Origin: a bacterium
Lineage (GTDB): Bacteria > Ratteibacteria > UBA8468 > B48-G9 > JAFGKM01
Reading direction: 5' to 3'
DNA: 17,419 bases
Assembly: GCA_035370465.1 (NCBI GenBank)
Contig: DAOOVW010000024.1
Coordinates: 1 to 17,419, forward strand
In this document: positions 1 through 7,200 of the stretch, piece after piece
How the letters are laid out: every line of letters starts with the position of its first letter
Numbering within the stretch: the first letter of the stretch is position 1
The notes under the pieces: generated by a model
Database searches by the model: none
Told to the model about the DNA's origin: nothing
What the model saw: the letters and a program-made list of their open reading frames with translations, nothing else
Made by a program: the position numbers and the translations under genes

Positions 1-462
1 AATATGCCCAACAAAAAATAAAAAAACACCTTTTACTCCAAATTTCAAAGAAATAGTGAAATATGTTAATCCAATAGTTAACCACCACAAAAACCAGTAA
101 GGGTTTGAAAGAGAGGCAATAATTCCTTTCAATGGTAGAGAGAAATTTTTCTTTCCCCCCTTTTCTTTCATATACAGGCCCTTTTTTATAAGCATACTAA
201 ATCCCATATAAATAAGAACCAAACAACCGAAAAAAGCAACAATTTTAAAAACAAGTTGATTTTTTAAAAATTGAGTTATTCCTGTAAAAAATATTGAAAT
301 TAACAGAAATTCAAGAAAAGCATGTCCTGAAATAAGCAATGGTCCAGTTTTTACCCCATTTTTATATGTTTCAACAATCGTAACAGCGAGAAGAGGACCA
401 GGGGACAAAGCACCAGAAAAAGCAACAAAAAAAGATGTAAAAAAAATCCATAATAAGTTCAT
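1..462 (-). CDS. LysE/RhtB family exporter, C-terminus cut by window edge
   Basis: This is an inner-membrane exporter of the LysE/RhtB (PF01810) type, which exports amino acids or related small metabolites; the substrate cannot be read from sequence. The reading frame stays open from the ATG at 462-460 to the window edge, giving 154 residues, about three quarters of a normal 200-residue member. The N-terminus MNLLWIFFTSFF is a membrane helix followed by the family hallmark SPGPLLA near residues 20-26; further hydrophobic segments follow, then a basic cytoplasmic loop (KKGLYMKEKGGKK) and the family-typical SNPYWFLWW. The ATG overlaps the rsmE stop by four bases (ATGA), so it is translated by coupling; I see no separate ribosome site. 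The missing end lies to the left of the window. Family call is secure, substrate unknown. Confidence 0.88.
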   Translation of the reverse strand, partial: MNLLWIFFTSFFVAFSGALSPGPLLAVTIVETYKNGVKTGPLLISGHAFLEFLLISIFFTGITQFLKNQLVFKIVAFFGCLVLIYMGFSMLIKKGLYMKEKGGKKNFSLPLKGIIASLSNPYWFLWWLTIGLTYFTISLKFGVKGVFLFFVGHI

Positions 463-1217
463 TTCAGTATTTGTTCAAATTCATAAATTACAATTGCAGT
501 TGCTACAATAGAAGCAATTTCTACCTTTAAAATTCTTTTTCCCAATGAAGAAATTAAAAAATTATTTTCTTTTGCTAATGAAATTTCTTCTTCATCAAAC
601 CCACCTTCTGGTCCAATAAAAATGTGAATTTTTTTATTTTCTGTAATTTTTATTTTTTCTTCAACTATAATATCTCTTAAAATTCTACTTTCCCCTTCCC
701 AGAAAACAATTCCTATATCTTTCTGTATTTTGATTGCATCATTGAAATTCATAAAAGAAACCACATCAGGAACTATCACTCTTCCTGATACTTTGCTTGC
801 CTGTTGGCAAACCTTTTTCCATCTTTCTATTTTCTTTTCTTCTTTTTTTTTATCTTCAATATTAACAATAACTCTTTTACTTATAACAGGATAAATTTTT
901 TTTACTCCTAATTGGGCAGTCCCTTCTACTATTTGTTCCATCTTTTTTCCTTTTGGAACTGCCTGAAATAAACAAATATCAAAAGGTGTTTCTATATCAA
1001 ATTTTTTCTCTGCTTTTATTATTTTCCCATAAATAATTCCTTTAACCATTTTTGAAACTTCAATTAAATATTCTTTTCCGGAACCATCAAATCCAGCAAA
1101 AATATCATTTGGTTTCATTCTTAAAACATTTTTTAAATAATGATATGTCTCCCCTCTAATTTTCACATTATCTTTTTCAATTAACCAATCATTTCTATTT
1201 AAGTAAATTCTTTTCAT
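459..1217 (-). CDS. rsmE: 16S rRNA (uracil1498-N3)-methyltransferase RsmE
   Basis: RsmE methylates N3 of U1498 in 16S rRNA of the small subunit, using S-adenosylmethionine; it is a SPOUT-fold (knotted) enzyme with an N-terminal PUA-like RNA-binding domain. The C-terminal knot motifs are plain: FIGPEGGFDEEEI followed by LGKRILKVEIAS, matching the usual GPEGG and LGxRILRxETA signatures with K-V-E-I in place of R-x-E-T. The frame can be read from 1262, but the ATG at 1217-1215 is the better start: it gives MKRIYLNRNDWL, the normal family N-terminus, and has AAAGGAAA a few bases upstream. The protein is then 252 residues, a normal length. It is the first gene of a two-gene unit with the LysE-type exporter. 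A TTGACA box on this strand at 1262-1257 might be its -35, but the matching -10 is poor. Confidence 0.93.
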   Translation of the reverse strand: MKRIYLNRNDWLIEKDNVKIRGETYHYLKNVLRMKPNDIFAGFDGSGKEYLIEVSKMVKGIIYGKIIKAEKKFDIETPFDICLFQAVPKGKKMEQIVEGTAQLGVKKIYPVISKRVIVNIEDKKKEEKKIERWKKVCQQASKVSGRVIVPDVVSFMNFNDAIKIQKDIGIVFWEGESRILRDIIVEEKIKITENKKIHIFIGPEGGFDEEEISLAKENNFLISSLGKRILKVEIASIVATAIVIYEFEQILK

Positions 1218-1243
1218 CTCAGTTTCCTTTTTCTTTAATGTAG

Positions 1244-1249
1244 TATAAT
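1244..1249 (+). promoter_or_regulatory. Possible -10 box for the small membrane protein gene
   Basis: A perfect TATAAT lies six bases before the ATG at 1256. That spacing would start the mRNA at or near the start codon, and there is no ribosome site. No convincing -35 is seen 16-18 bases upstream, so the call is weak; in AT-rich DNA a chance TATAAT is common. Confidence 0.3.
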
Positions 1250-1255
1250 ATTTAT

Positions 1256-1567
1256 ATGTCAAATTTAAAAATTCTTATAAAATGGTGTTTTATATATTTT
1301 GCTGGTTTAATAGTAAATAAATTCATTTCTCAATTTATTCTTTATATTTTCTGTATTGTTGGTTTTTTGACAGGGTTTATTTTAAGGGTTGTTGGCAAGT
1401 ATCCAGGAAAAACAGAACCACTAATTCTTGATTTCTCAGCTTTTTTGCTCGCAATTGTAATTTTATTTTTAAATAAATCAATTAATTTTAAAATCGGACT
1501 TTTTCTTATATTTTTACCACATATTATTTATAATTTAGTTTTGATTTCATTTATTTTAATCTTTTAA
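1256..1567 (+). CDS. Small hydrophobic membrane protein, unknown function
   Basis: I do not recognise this 103-residue protein. It is strongly hydrophobic, with three or four likely membrane helices (about residues 5-25, 27-46, 58-73 and 80-102) and one short polar stretch, VGKYPGKTEPLIL, around residues 45-58. There is no lipobox or cleavage site. It is divergent from rsmE, and its 3' end overlaps the 3' end of the convergent lipoprotein gene by 17 bases. No Shine-Dalgarno site precedes the ATG, and a TATAAT only six bases upstream suggests, if anything, leaderless translation. The frame has no competing frame on the other strand for most of its length, which supports it as real, but AT-rich DNA readily gives hydrophobic spurious frames of this size. 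Confidence 0.5.
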   Translation: MSNLKILIKWCFIYFAGLIVNKFISQFILYIFCIVGFLTGFILRVVGKYPGKTEPLILDFSAFLLAIVILFLNKSINFKIGLFLIFLPHIIYNLVLISFILIF

Positions 1568-2153
1568 GGTCAAAATCAAATGTGCATGTTTCTTCTTTTT
1601 CATTTTCAAATGGTTTAAAAGATACAATAAGAGAAATTTGGGCATCATCTGGTATATCATCTTTAGGAAATACAATTTTCCCTGTTACTATCTGAGTATA
1701 ATCTCTTGCCACTTGTGAAAATTTTGGGAAAAAACAATAAGTGGGTGAAAATTCTTTATCTTTATATTTCAACTTTGCGTTTACAGTCCTCCCAAATTGA
1801 GGATAATTACCAAAAAGAGTAACTTCAAAAGATATTTTATCATTTTCTTTTGCAAGAATTTTTTCAACCATATCAATATCAACTTTCTCATTATTTTCTG
1901 CTGCTTTTTTTCCTATTAAAGCAACTTTTAAAAATGGGGTAATTAAAATCGCCCTGCCCTTTCCATAATCATATCCAAGGTTCACTGCCCAATTTTCAGT
2001 AAATTCAGTATAACTTAAAGAGAAATTATCTTTTCCAAAATTAAGACATTCTTCAATTTCTTTATCGCTCAATGGTAAATTATAATTTTCCTTTTTTTTC
2101 TGACATCCAGTTAATATTACAAAAATTAATAATAGAAAAAATATCTTTTTCAT
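1551..2153 (-). CDS. Putative lipoprotein, unknown function
   Basis: A 200-residue secreted lipoprotein that I cannot assign to a family. The N-terminus is a classic lipoprotein signal: MKK, a hydrophobic core (IFFLLLIFVI), then the lipobox L-T-G-C with the lipid-bearing cysteine at residue 17, followed by a charged KKKEN linker. The mature part is soluble and mixed in character, with alternating polar and hydrophobic segments (for example TEFTENWAVNLGYDYGKG and VARDYTQIVTGKIVFPKDDIPDDAQISLIVSF) that suggest a beta-rich fold. A frame extends upstream to 2189 using TTG, but that TTG is part of the -35 box, so the ATG at 2153 is chosen. The promoter places the transcription start within a base or two of this ATG, so the mRNA is probably leaderless. 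The gene stands alone and is divergent from leuA. Confidence 0.8.
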   Translation of the reverse strand: MKKIFFLLLIFVILTGCQKKKENYNLPLSDKEIEECLNFGKDNFSLSYTEFTENWAVNLGYDYGKGRAILITPFLKVALIGKKAAENNEKVDIDMVEKILAKENDKISFEVTLFGNYPQFGRTVNAKLKYKDKEFSPTYCFFPKFSQVARDYTQIVTGKIVFPKDDIPDDAQISLIVSFKPFENEKEETCTFDFDLKRLK

Positions 2154-2160
2154 ATTATTT

Positions 2161-2189
2161 ATTATAAATTTTTTAAAAATTTTCGTCAA
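2161..2189 (-). promoter_or_regulatory. Near-consensus sigma-70 promoter of the lipoprotein gene
   Basis: On the minus strand TTGACG (2189-2184) is followed by a 17-base AT-only spacer and a perfect TATAAT (2166-2161). Seven bases separate the -10 box from the ATG at 2153, so the expected start site is at or next to the start codon. This is the best-formed promoter in the window. Confidence 0.75.
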
Positions 2190-2195
2190 TTATTA

Positions 2196-2225
2196 TTGCC
2201 AAAAATACCTCTTGTGTGGTATGAT
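2196..2225 (+). promoter_or_regulatory. Promoter of the leucine operon
   Basis: TTGCCA (2196-2201), an 18-base spacer and TATGAT (2220-2225) form a plausible sigma-70 promoter. The start site would fall near 2232, giving a leader of about a dozen bases before the ATG at 2244. That leaves no room for a T-box or leader-peptide attenuator, so leucine control, if any, should act at the promoter. The -35 box lies back to back with that of the lipoprotein gene. Confidence 0.6.
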
Positions 2226-2243
2226 AAATCATTGGAGGAAAAA

Positions 2244-3773
2244 ATGGAAAAAATTGTAATTTTTGATACAACTTTGAGAGATGGTGAACAATCTCCAGGG
2301 GCGAGTTTAACAAGTGAAGAGAAATTAAAAATATCTTTTCAACTTGAAAAATTAGGAGTTGATATTATTGAAGGTGGTTTTCCAATTGCATCGGAAGATG
2401 ACGCAAAGGCAGTAAAAGAAATAGGAGAAAAAATTAAAAAAAGCAGTGTATGTGCTCTTGCAAGATGTAAAAATCAAGATATTGATGTTGCTCTAAAATC
2501 ACTTGAAAAAGCAAATAAACCACGACTCCATTTGTTTCTTGCAACATCTGAAATACATAGAAAATATAAATTAAATAAAGCAAAAAGTGAAATCGTCAGA
2601 ATTGCAAAAGAATCAGTTAGATATGCAAAAAAATTTATTGATGATATTGAATTTTCACCGGAGGATGCTTCAAGAACAGAAATTGACTTTCTAATTGAGG
2701 TATCAAAAGCAGTTATTGAAGAAGGAGCAAAAACAATAAATATTCCAGATACTGTTGGTTATTCAAATCCATGGGAATTTGGAGAAATGATAAAAATGCT
2801 TAAAGAAAATTTACCAGATGATATAATTTTAAGTGTTCACTGCCACAATGACCTTGGACTTGCAGTTGCAAATTCACTTTCTGCTATTTTAAATGGAGCA
2901 AAACAGATAGAATGCACAATAAATGGTATTGGAGAAAGAGCAGGAAATGCTTCACTTGAAGAAATTGTTATGAATCTCAAAGTAAGAGAAGATTATTTCA
3001 AATTTACAACTGATATAAACACAAAAGAAATATATAAAACAAGCCGACTTGTTTCTTCTTTAACAGGGATACCAGTTCAACCAAATAAAGCAATAGTTGG
3101 AGAAAATGCTTTCAGACATGAAGCAGGAATTCATCAGGATGGTGTTTTAAAATATAGAGGAACTTATGAAATAATGAGTCCTGAACTGATTGGATTGCAA
3201 GGAGACCAACTTGTTCTTGGAAAACATTCAGGAAGACATGCTTTAAAATCAAGATTACAGGATTTAGGGTTTGATATAAAAAATAGTGAACTTGAAAAGG
3301 TCTTTCAAAGGTTTAAACAATTATCAGATAAAAAGAAAGAAATAACAGATATAGACCTTATAGTTATAGCAGAAGAAGAGTTAACACCATTAAAACCATT
3401 TTATTCTCTTGTTTATTTTCATATTATTTCTGGTACATCAACAATTCCAAGTGCAACTGTTCGTTTAGAAAAAGAAGGGAAAATTTATGAAGATGCTTCA
3501 AGTGGAGATGGACCAGTTGAAGCTATTTATAGAGCAATAGATAGAATTACAGGACTCACTCCAACTTTGAAAGAATATAAAATAAACGCAATTACTGGTG
3601 GAAAAGACGCTCAGGGAGAAGTTGTTGTTACATTAGAAATAGATGGAATAAGAACTTCTGGGAAAGGAGTAAGTACTGATGTTATTGAAGCAAGTGCAAA
3701 AGCATATATAACTGCAATAAACTATTATATTTCAAAAAAGGACCTTATTAAAAAAGCATACAAAGGGACATAA
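2244..3773 (+). CDS. leuA: 2-isopropylmalate synthase
   Basis: LeuA condenses acetyl-CoA with 2-ketoisovalerate to form 2-isopropylmalate, the first committed step to leucine. The protein is 509 residues from the ATG at 2244, typical of the bacterial class with a C-terminal regulatory domain. The TIM-barrel catalytic part begins with FDTTLRDGEQSPG (R12 and D13 in the active site), continues with the metal-binding HCH at 199-201, and includes the linker signatures RHEAGIHQDG and LGKHSGRHAL. The last 120 or so residues form the LeuA dimer domain that normally binds leucine for feedback inhibition (IDRITG, GEVVVTLE, GKGVSTDVIEASAKAY). An upstream frame could start at TTG 2196, but that codon is the -35 box; GGAGG at 2234-2238 sits five bases before ATG 2244. 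leuC starts one base after the stop. Confidence 0.95.
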   Translation: MEKIVIFDTTLRDGEQSPGASLTSEEKLKISFQLEKLGVDIIEGGFPIASEDDAKAVKEIGEKIKKSSVCALARCKNQDIDVALKSLEKANKPRLHLFLATSEIHRKYKLNKAKSEIVRIAKESVRYAKKFIDDIEFSPEDASRTEIDFLIEVSKAVIEEGAKTINIPDTVGYSNPWEFGEMIKMLKENLPDDIILSVHCHNDLGLAVANSLSAILNGAKQIECTINGIGERAGNASLEEIVMNLKVREDYFKFTTDINTKEIYKTSRLVSSLTGIPVQPNKAIVGENAFRHEAGIHQDGVLKYRGTYEIMSPELIGLQGDQLVLGKHSGRHALKSRLQDLGFDIKNSELEKVFQRFKQLSDKKKEITDIDLIVIAEEELTPLKPFYSLVYFHIISGTSTIPSATVRLEKEGKIYEDASSGDGPVEAIYRAIDRITGLTPTLKEYKINAITGGKDAQGEVVVTLEIDGIRTSGKGVSTDVIEASAKAYITAINYYISKKDLIKKAYKGT

Positions 3774-3774
3774 A

Positions 3775-5031
3775 ATGACAATAACACAAAAAATTATCGC
3801 AAAACACTGTGATAAAAGTGATGTCTTACCAGGTGAATTTGTTGAAGGTAATGTGGACATAATTTTAGCAAATGATGTAACAGGACCTCTGGCAATAAAT
3901 GAATTCGAAAAAATTGGAGCAAAAGATGTGTTTTCATCAGAAAAAATTGTTCTTGTTCCTGACCATTTTACCCCCTGTAAAGATATAAAAAGTGCAGAAC
4001 TTGTCAAAACACTTAGAAATTTCGCCAAAAAATATAAAGTAAGATTTTATGAAATAGGGAAAGTTGGAGTTGAACACGCTCTTTTACCAGAAGAAGGACT
4101 TACACTGCCTGGAAATTTAATTATAGGAGCAGATAGTCATACATGCACTTATGGAGCAGTTGGTGCTTTTTCAACAGGGGTTGGTAGTACTGATGTCGCA
4201 GCGGCGATGGTAATGGGAAAGGTCTGGTTGAAAGTACCTTCAACTATAAAATTTTATTATTATGGAAATTTAAGCAAGTATGTTGGTGGAAAAGACCTTA
4301 TTCTTTATACCATTGGGAGAATTGGAGTTAATGGTGCTTTATATAAAAGTATGGAGTTTACCGGACCTGTAATTGAAAATTTACCGATGGATGACAGGTT
4401 CACAATTTGTAATATGGTAATTGAGTGTGGAGGAAAAAATGGAGTAATCCCTCCAGATGAAAAAACAATTCAATTCACAAAAGAAGTTAGTGGAAAGGAA
4501 ATTGATATAAGTTGGATAAAAACAGATACTGATAATGACTATGAAAAAATAATTGAAATAAATTGTAATGAAATTCAACCACAGGTATCTGCTCCACACC
4601 TGCCAAGTAATTCAAAAGATGTAAGGGAATTTTCAAATGTAAAAATTGACCAGGTTTTTATTGGCTCATGCACAAATGGAAGAATATCTGATTTAAGAAA
4701 GTCAGCAAAAATATTTAAAGGCAAGAGAGTTCATCCAGAAGTCAGATGTATTGTAATTCCTGCAACACAAAAAGTTTATAAACAGGCATTGAAAGAAGGA
4801 CTTATTGATATTTTCTTAGATAGTGGTTGTGTTATAGGACCTCCAACCTGTGGACCATGTTTAGGAGGTCATATGGGAGTTTTAGGAAAAGGCGAAGTTG
4901 CAATAGCAACAACAAATAGAAATTTTGTTGGAAGAATGGGACATCCTGAAAGTTATGTTTATCTTTCAAATCCAGAAGTTGCATCAGCATCGGCAATAAA
5001 AGGAAAAATAACACATCCTGACGAAATATAA
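3775..5031 (+). CDS. leuC: 3-isopropylmalate dehydratase large subunit
   Basis: LeuC is the catalytic subunit of isopropylmalate isomerase, which with LeuD interconverts 2- and 3-isopropylmalate through a [4Fe-4S] cluster. The 418-residue length and the motifs fit the shorter LeuC/homoaconitase (archaeal-like) branch. The cluster ligands are visible as Cys299 in IGSCTNGR and Cys359 and Cys362 in GPPTCGPCLGG. Other family signatures are GADSHTCTYGA near 118-128 and NRNFVGRMGHP near the C-terminus. The start follows the leuA stop by one base, with a weak AAGGGA upstream, so translation is likely coupled. The stop overlaps the next ATG by one base (TAATG). LeuD is not the next gene; it lies 2.2 kb downstream, which is unusual for an enzyme whose subunits are nearly always encoded side by side. 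Homoaconitase is a possible alternative, but leuA and leuB context favours leucine. Confidence 0.93.
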   Translation: MTITQKIIAKHCDKSDVLPGEFVEGNVDIILANDVTGPLAINEFEKIGAKDVFSSEKIVLVPDHFTPCKDIKSAELVKTLRNFAKKYKVRFYEIGKVGVEHALLPEEGLTLPGNLIIGADSHTCTYGAVGAFSTGVGSTDVAAAMVMGKVWLKVPSTIKFYYYGNLSKYVGGKDLILYTIGRIGVNGALYKSMEFTGPVIENLPMDDRFTICNMVIECGGKNGVIPPDEKTIQFTKEVSGKEIDISWIKTDTDNDYEKIIEINCNEIQPQVSAPHLPSNSKDVREFSNVKIDQVFIGSCTNGRISDLRKSAKIFKGKRVHPEVRCIVIPATQKVYKQALKEGLIDIFLDSGCVIGPPTCGPCLGGHMGVLGKGEVAIATTNRNFVGRMGHPESYVYLSNPEVASASAIKGKITHPDEI

Positions 5032-6047
5032 TGAAAAATTGGGAAAAAAAAGAAACATTTTTAAAAATAATCCAAAGAAAAGGTAAAGGGATAATTCCTG
5101 CACGAGTATCAATAATTGCAACAATTTGGGATAGTGACCCTGAATTTTTTGAGAATCTAAAAAAAGAATATCCCGATGTAAGTTTAAACGTGTCAAGAAA
5201 TTTAGAAAGAGAAAAAGAAAATTTTAAAAAAGACCAGTGGGGATGTATATGGCATTTTCCTGGGAACTATCTTGATGGTCAGGTAATTGAACATCCTCTT
5301 TCTTCATGGGATTTATTTAAGAATTTTACTCCCCCTAACCCTGCTGAACATAGAGATTGGATATTAACAAAAAAAGAAATAGAGGAAGTAAAAAAAGAAG
5401 GGGGATTTTCATCAGTAGGTGTTGAACATGGTTTTTTTTATTTACGACTTACTTATTTAAGAGGTTTTAATAATTTAATGATTGATATTGGAAGTAAAGA
5501 ACCAAAATTAAAAGAACTTATAAAAATTTTAACTGAATATTGGAAAGATGTAGTAAAAAGATTAGTCGAATTAAAACCAGATATGATATCTTTTGGAGAT
5601 GACTTAGGACATCAAAACACACTTCCAATAAACCCTCAAACATGGAGGGAGTTGATAAAGCCATCTTATAAAGAAATTTTTTCTATTTGTAGAGAAAAGG
5701 GTATTGAAGTTTATTTGCATAGTGATGGATATATTGTTGATATTATTCCCGACCTTATAGATGTTGGAGTAACAATTCTAAACCCTCAGGATCTTGTAAA
5801 TGGATTAGATTATCTTGAAAAAATTGCAAAAGGAAAAGTAACAATAGACCTTGACATTGATAGACAAAAAATAACTGTATTTGGTAAACCAAAAAACATT
5901 GAAAACCATATAAAAAATTGTGTTGAAAAACTTGGTTCTAAAAATGGTGGTTTATTACTTTTGTATGGTGCTTATCCGGGAACACCAAAAGAAAATATCG
6001 CTGCTGTTATAAAATCAATGCAAAAATATCACAATTTCTGGGTGTAA
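5031..6047 (+). CDS. URO-D superfamily protein (methyltransferase-like), function unknown
   Basis: This 338-residue protein belongs to the uroporphyrinogen decarboxylase superfamily, which includes both haem-pathway HemE and corrinoid-linked methyltransferases such as MtaA and CmuA. Family features are ISFGDDLGHQNTLPINPQTW (about residues 186-205) and the strand-turn VYLHSDGYI, followed by DIIPDLIDVGVTILNPQD. In MtaA-type enzymes the corresponding position carries a zinc-binding H-x-C; here it is H230-S-D232, so the cysteine is replaced by aspartate. It also lacks the HemE N-terminal signature, so true HemE is unlikely. No corrinoid protein or haem gene is nearby. It overlaps the leuC stop by one base, so it is co-transcribed with the leucine genes, and a DNA methyltransferase follows after 27 bases. 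Related proteins in uncultured bacteria are thought to act on methylated or sugar-derived substrates, but I cannot assign a reaction. Confidence 0.8.
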   Translation: MKNWEKKETFLKIIQRKGKGIIPARVSIIATIWDSDPEFFENLKKEYPDVSLNVSRNLEREKENFKKDQWGCIWHFPGNYLDGQVIEHPLSSWDLFKNFTPPNPAEHRDWILTKKEIEEVKKEGGFSSVGVEHGFFYLRLTYLRGFNNLMIDIGSKEPKLKELIKILTEYWKDVVKRLVELKPDMISFGDDLGHQNTLPINPQTWRELIKPSYKEIFSICREKGIEVYLHSDGYIVDIIPDLIDVGVTILNPQDLVNGLDYLEKIAKGKVTIDLDIDRQKITVFGKPKNIENHIKNCVEKLGSKNGGLLLLYGAYPGTPKENIAAVIKSMQKYHNFWV

Positions 6048-6074
6048 TTAAAAGTTGAAAAAAAAGGAAAATAT

Positions 6075-6917
6075 ATGAAAATTTATGATGAAAAAACATA
6101 CTTAGTTCAACAAAATACTTCTAATTTAAAAACAATTGAAATAAAAGAAAAAATGATAAAACATTTATTAAGTAAATATTTTATTAAAAATATGAATGAT
6201 TGGGCAGGAATAGAAAGTGATTTAATAATTGCTGACCCACCCTTTGGAATTAAATTTAGTGGAAAACCTACAAATTATCATAGAAATGCTGAAAATGTAG
6301 TTGATGGCTATGTAGAATGGGGTGTATCAGAATATGGAAAAAAAATTCAGGAATTGTTAGAGTGTATTAAAAGAAATTTAAAAGAAAATGGTCAGGCATT
6401 GATTTTTTCTGGATGGAATAATAGTAATATTATTCAAGATATACTTATGAGATTTAAAGGACTAAAATTAAGAAGTAAGATGTATTGGATGTATAATTTT
6501 GCCCCTGTTTGTAGAAAAAAACCATCCCATAATGTTTATGAAATTTTTTGGATAACAAAAAGTGAAAAATGGACTTATAATAAGAGATGCAACACCGAAC
6601 ATTGCCAGATAGGAGAACCAAATTTAACTACCTTAAATTTTAAAAGGGACTACAAAGTTAATATGCCAAAATATCCAACACGACTTCCATTTAAACTTTT
6701 ACAGTGTCTAATAGAGCACTTTTCTAATAAAAATGACTTAATTTTTGACCCTTTATGTGGAAGTGGAATGGTAGGAGTTGTTTCATACATTTTGAAACGG
6801 GATTTTATTATAGGTGACTTAAATAAAAATGGGAAGTTTGTTTTTAAATATCTTTTAGATTATTATCTGAACAAAAATGGCTTAATTCAAGATACTCAGG
6901 AAAACTATATTGCATGA
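6075..6917 (+). CDS. Orphan site-specific DNA amino-methyltransferase
   Basis: A 280-residue DNA methyltransferase of the N6-adenine/N4-cytosine type (PF01555-like), transferring a methyl group from S-adenosylmethionine to DNA. The catalytic motif IV is DPPF at residues 54-57, and the AdoMet-binding motif I comes later as FDPLCGSG at 224-231, preceded by the usual TRLPFKLLQCLIEHFS helix. Motif IV before motif I marks the beta-type order. N6-adenine is the more usual specificity for DPPF enzymes, but sequence alone does not decide it. An AAAGGAAAA ribosome site precedes the ATG. No restriction gene is in the window, so it is an orphan, either a remnant of a restriction-modification system or a regulatory methylase. 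It sits inside the leucine operon between the URO-D-like gene and leuD, next to repeat DNA, which suggests it arrived by insertion. Confidence 0.88.
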   Translation: MKIYDEKTYLVQQNTSNLKTIEIKEKMIKHLLSKYFIKNMNDWAGIESDLIIADPPFGIKFSGKPTNYHRNAENVVDGYVEWGVSEYGKKIQELLECIKRNLKENGQALIFSGWNNSNIIQDILMRFKGLKLRSKMYWMYNFAPVCRKKPSHNVYEIFWITKSEKWTYNKRCNTEHCQIGEPNLTTLNFKRDYKVNMPKYPTRLPFKLLQCLIEHFSNKNDLIFDPLCGSGMVGVVSYILKRDFIIGDLNKNGKFVFKYLLDYYLNKNGLIQDTQENYIA

Positions 6918-6939
6918 AAATTAGCAAGTATTAGAAAAA

Positions 6940-7012
6940 CAGAGTTGGTGCGTCATTTCCCCACTTTGATAAACCGACTGAGGTAGCAAAGATTAACAAG
7001 CAGAGTTGGTGC
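6940..7012 (+). repeat. Direct repeat pair CAGAGTTGGTGC
   Basis: The 12-base word CAGAGTTGGTGC occurs at 6940-6951 and again at 7001-7012, in a stretch richer in G and C than the genes around it. The first copy continues into TTCCCCACTT (6957-6966); the pattern TTGGTGC-N5-TTCCCCACTT recurs, inverted, at 17355-17376. The region between the methyltransferase and leuD is otherwise noncoding apart from repeat R1. Confidence 0.7.
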
Positions 7013-7096
7013 CGTAATGTATTTCAATAGGCACAACGGGAGTTAAGGGGGATTTAGGAAATGTAAAGTGTAAAGGGAAAAATGTAAAATAAAAAA

Positions 7097-7200
7097 CCCC
7101 CTCACTCTAACTCCTCGGGCGTAAGCCCTACGGGCGAGCCTCTCCCCTGCGGGAAGAGGGAAAAAAGAGGGGAATGTATTTTCTTCTCCACTTGGGAGAA
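7097..7200. repeat. GC-rich intergenic repeat R1
   Basis: A GC-rich, hairpin-forming repeat in the 336-base gap before leuD. It opens with CCCCCTCACTCTAACTC, has an inner hairpin with CTCG (7114-7117) pairing to CGAG (7135-7138) around CGTA/TACG, a second hairpin CTCTCCCCTGCGGGAAGAGG, a linker GAAAAAAGAGGGGAATG, and a third hairpin TTCTCC-ACTT-GGGAGAA ending at 7200. The same modules recur on the opposite strand in R2. It resembles the short CCCTC...GGGGAGAGGG intergenic repeats found in many bacterial genomes. None of the hairpins is followed by a T run, so it is not a standard terminator, and leuD may still be reached by read-through. Confidence 0.8.

Noticed and set aside
1234..1262. TTGACA on the minus strand as rsmE promoter
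   Set aside because: The -35 is perfect, but at 16-18 bases spacing the -10 matches only three of six positions; kept as a remark only.
3732..4028. Minus-strand frame of 98 residues opposite the leuA/leuC junction
   Set aside because: Shadow of two well-identified genes; no start signal and no recognisable domain.
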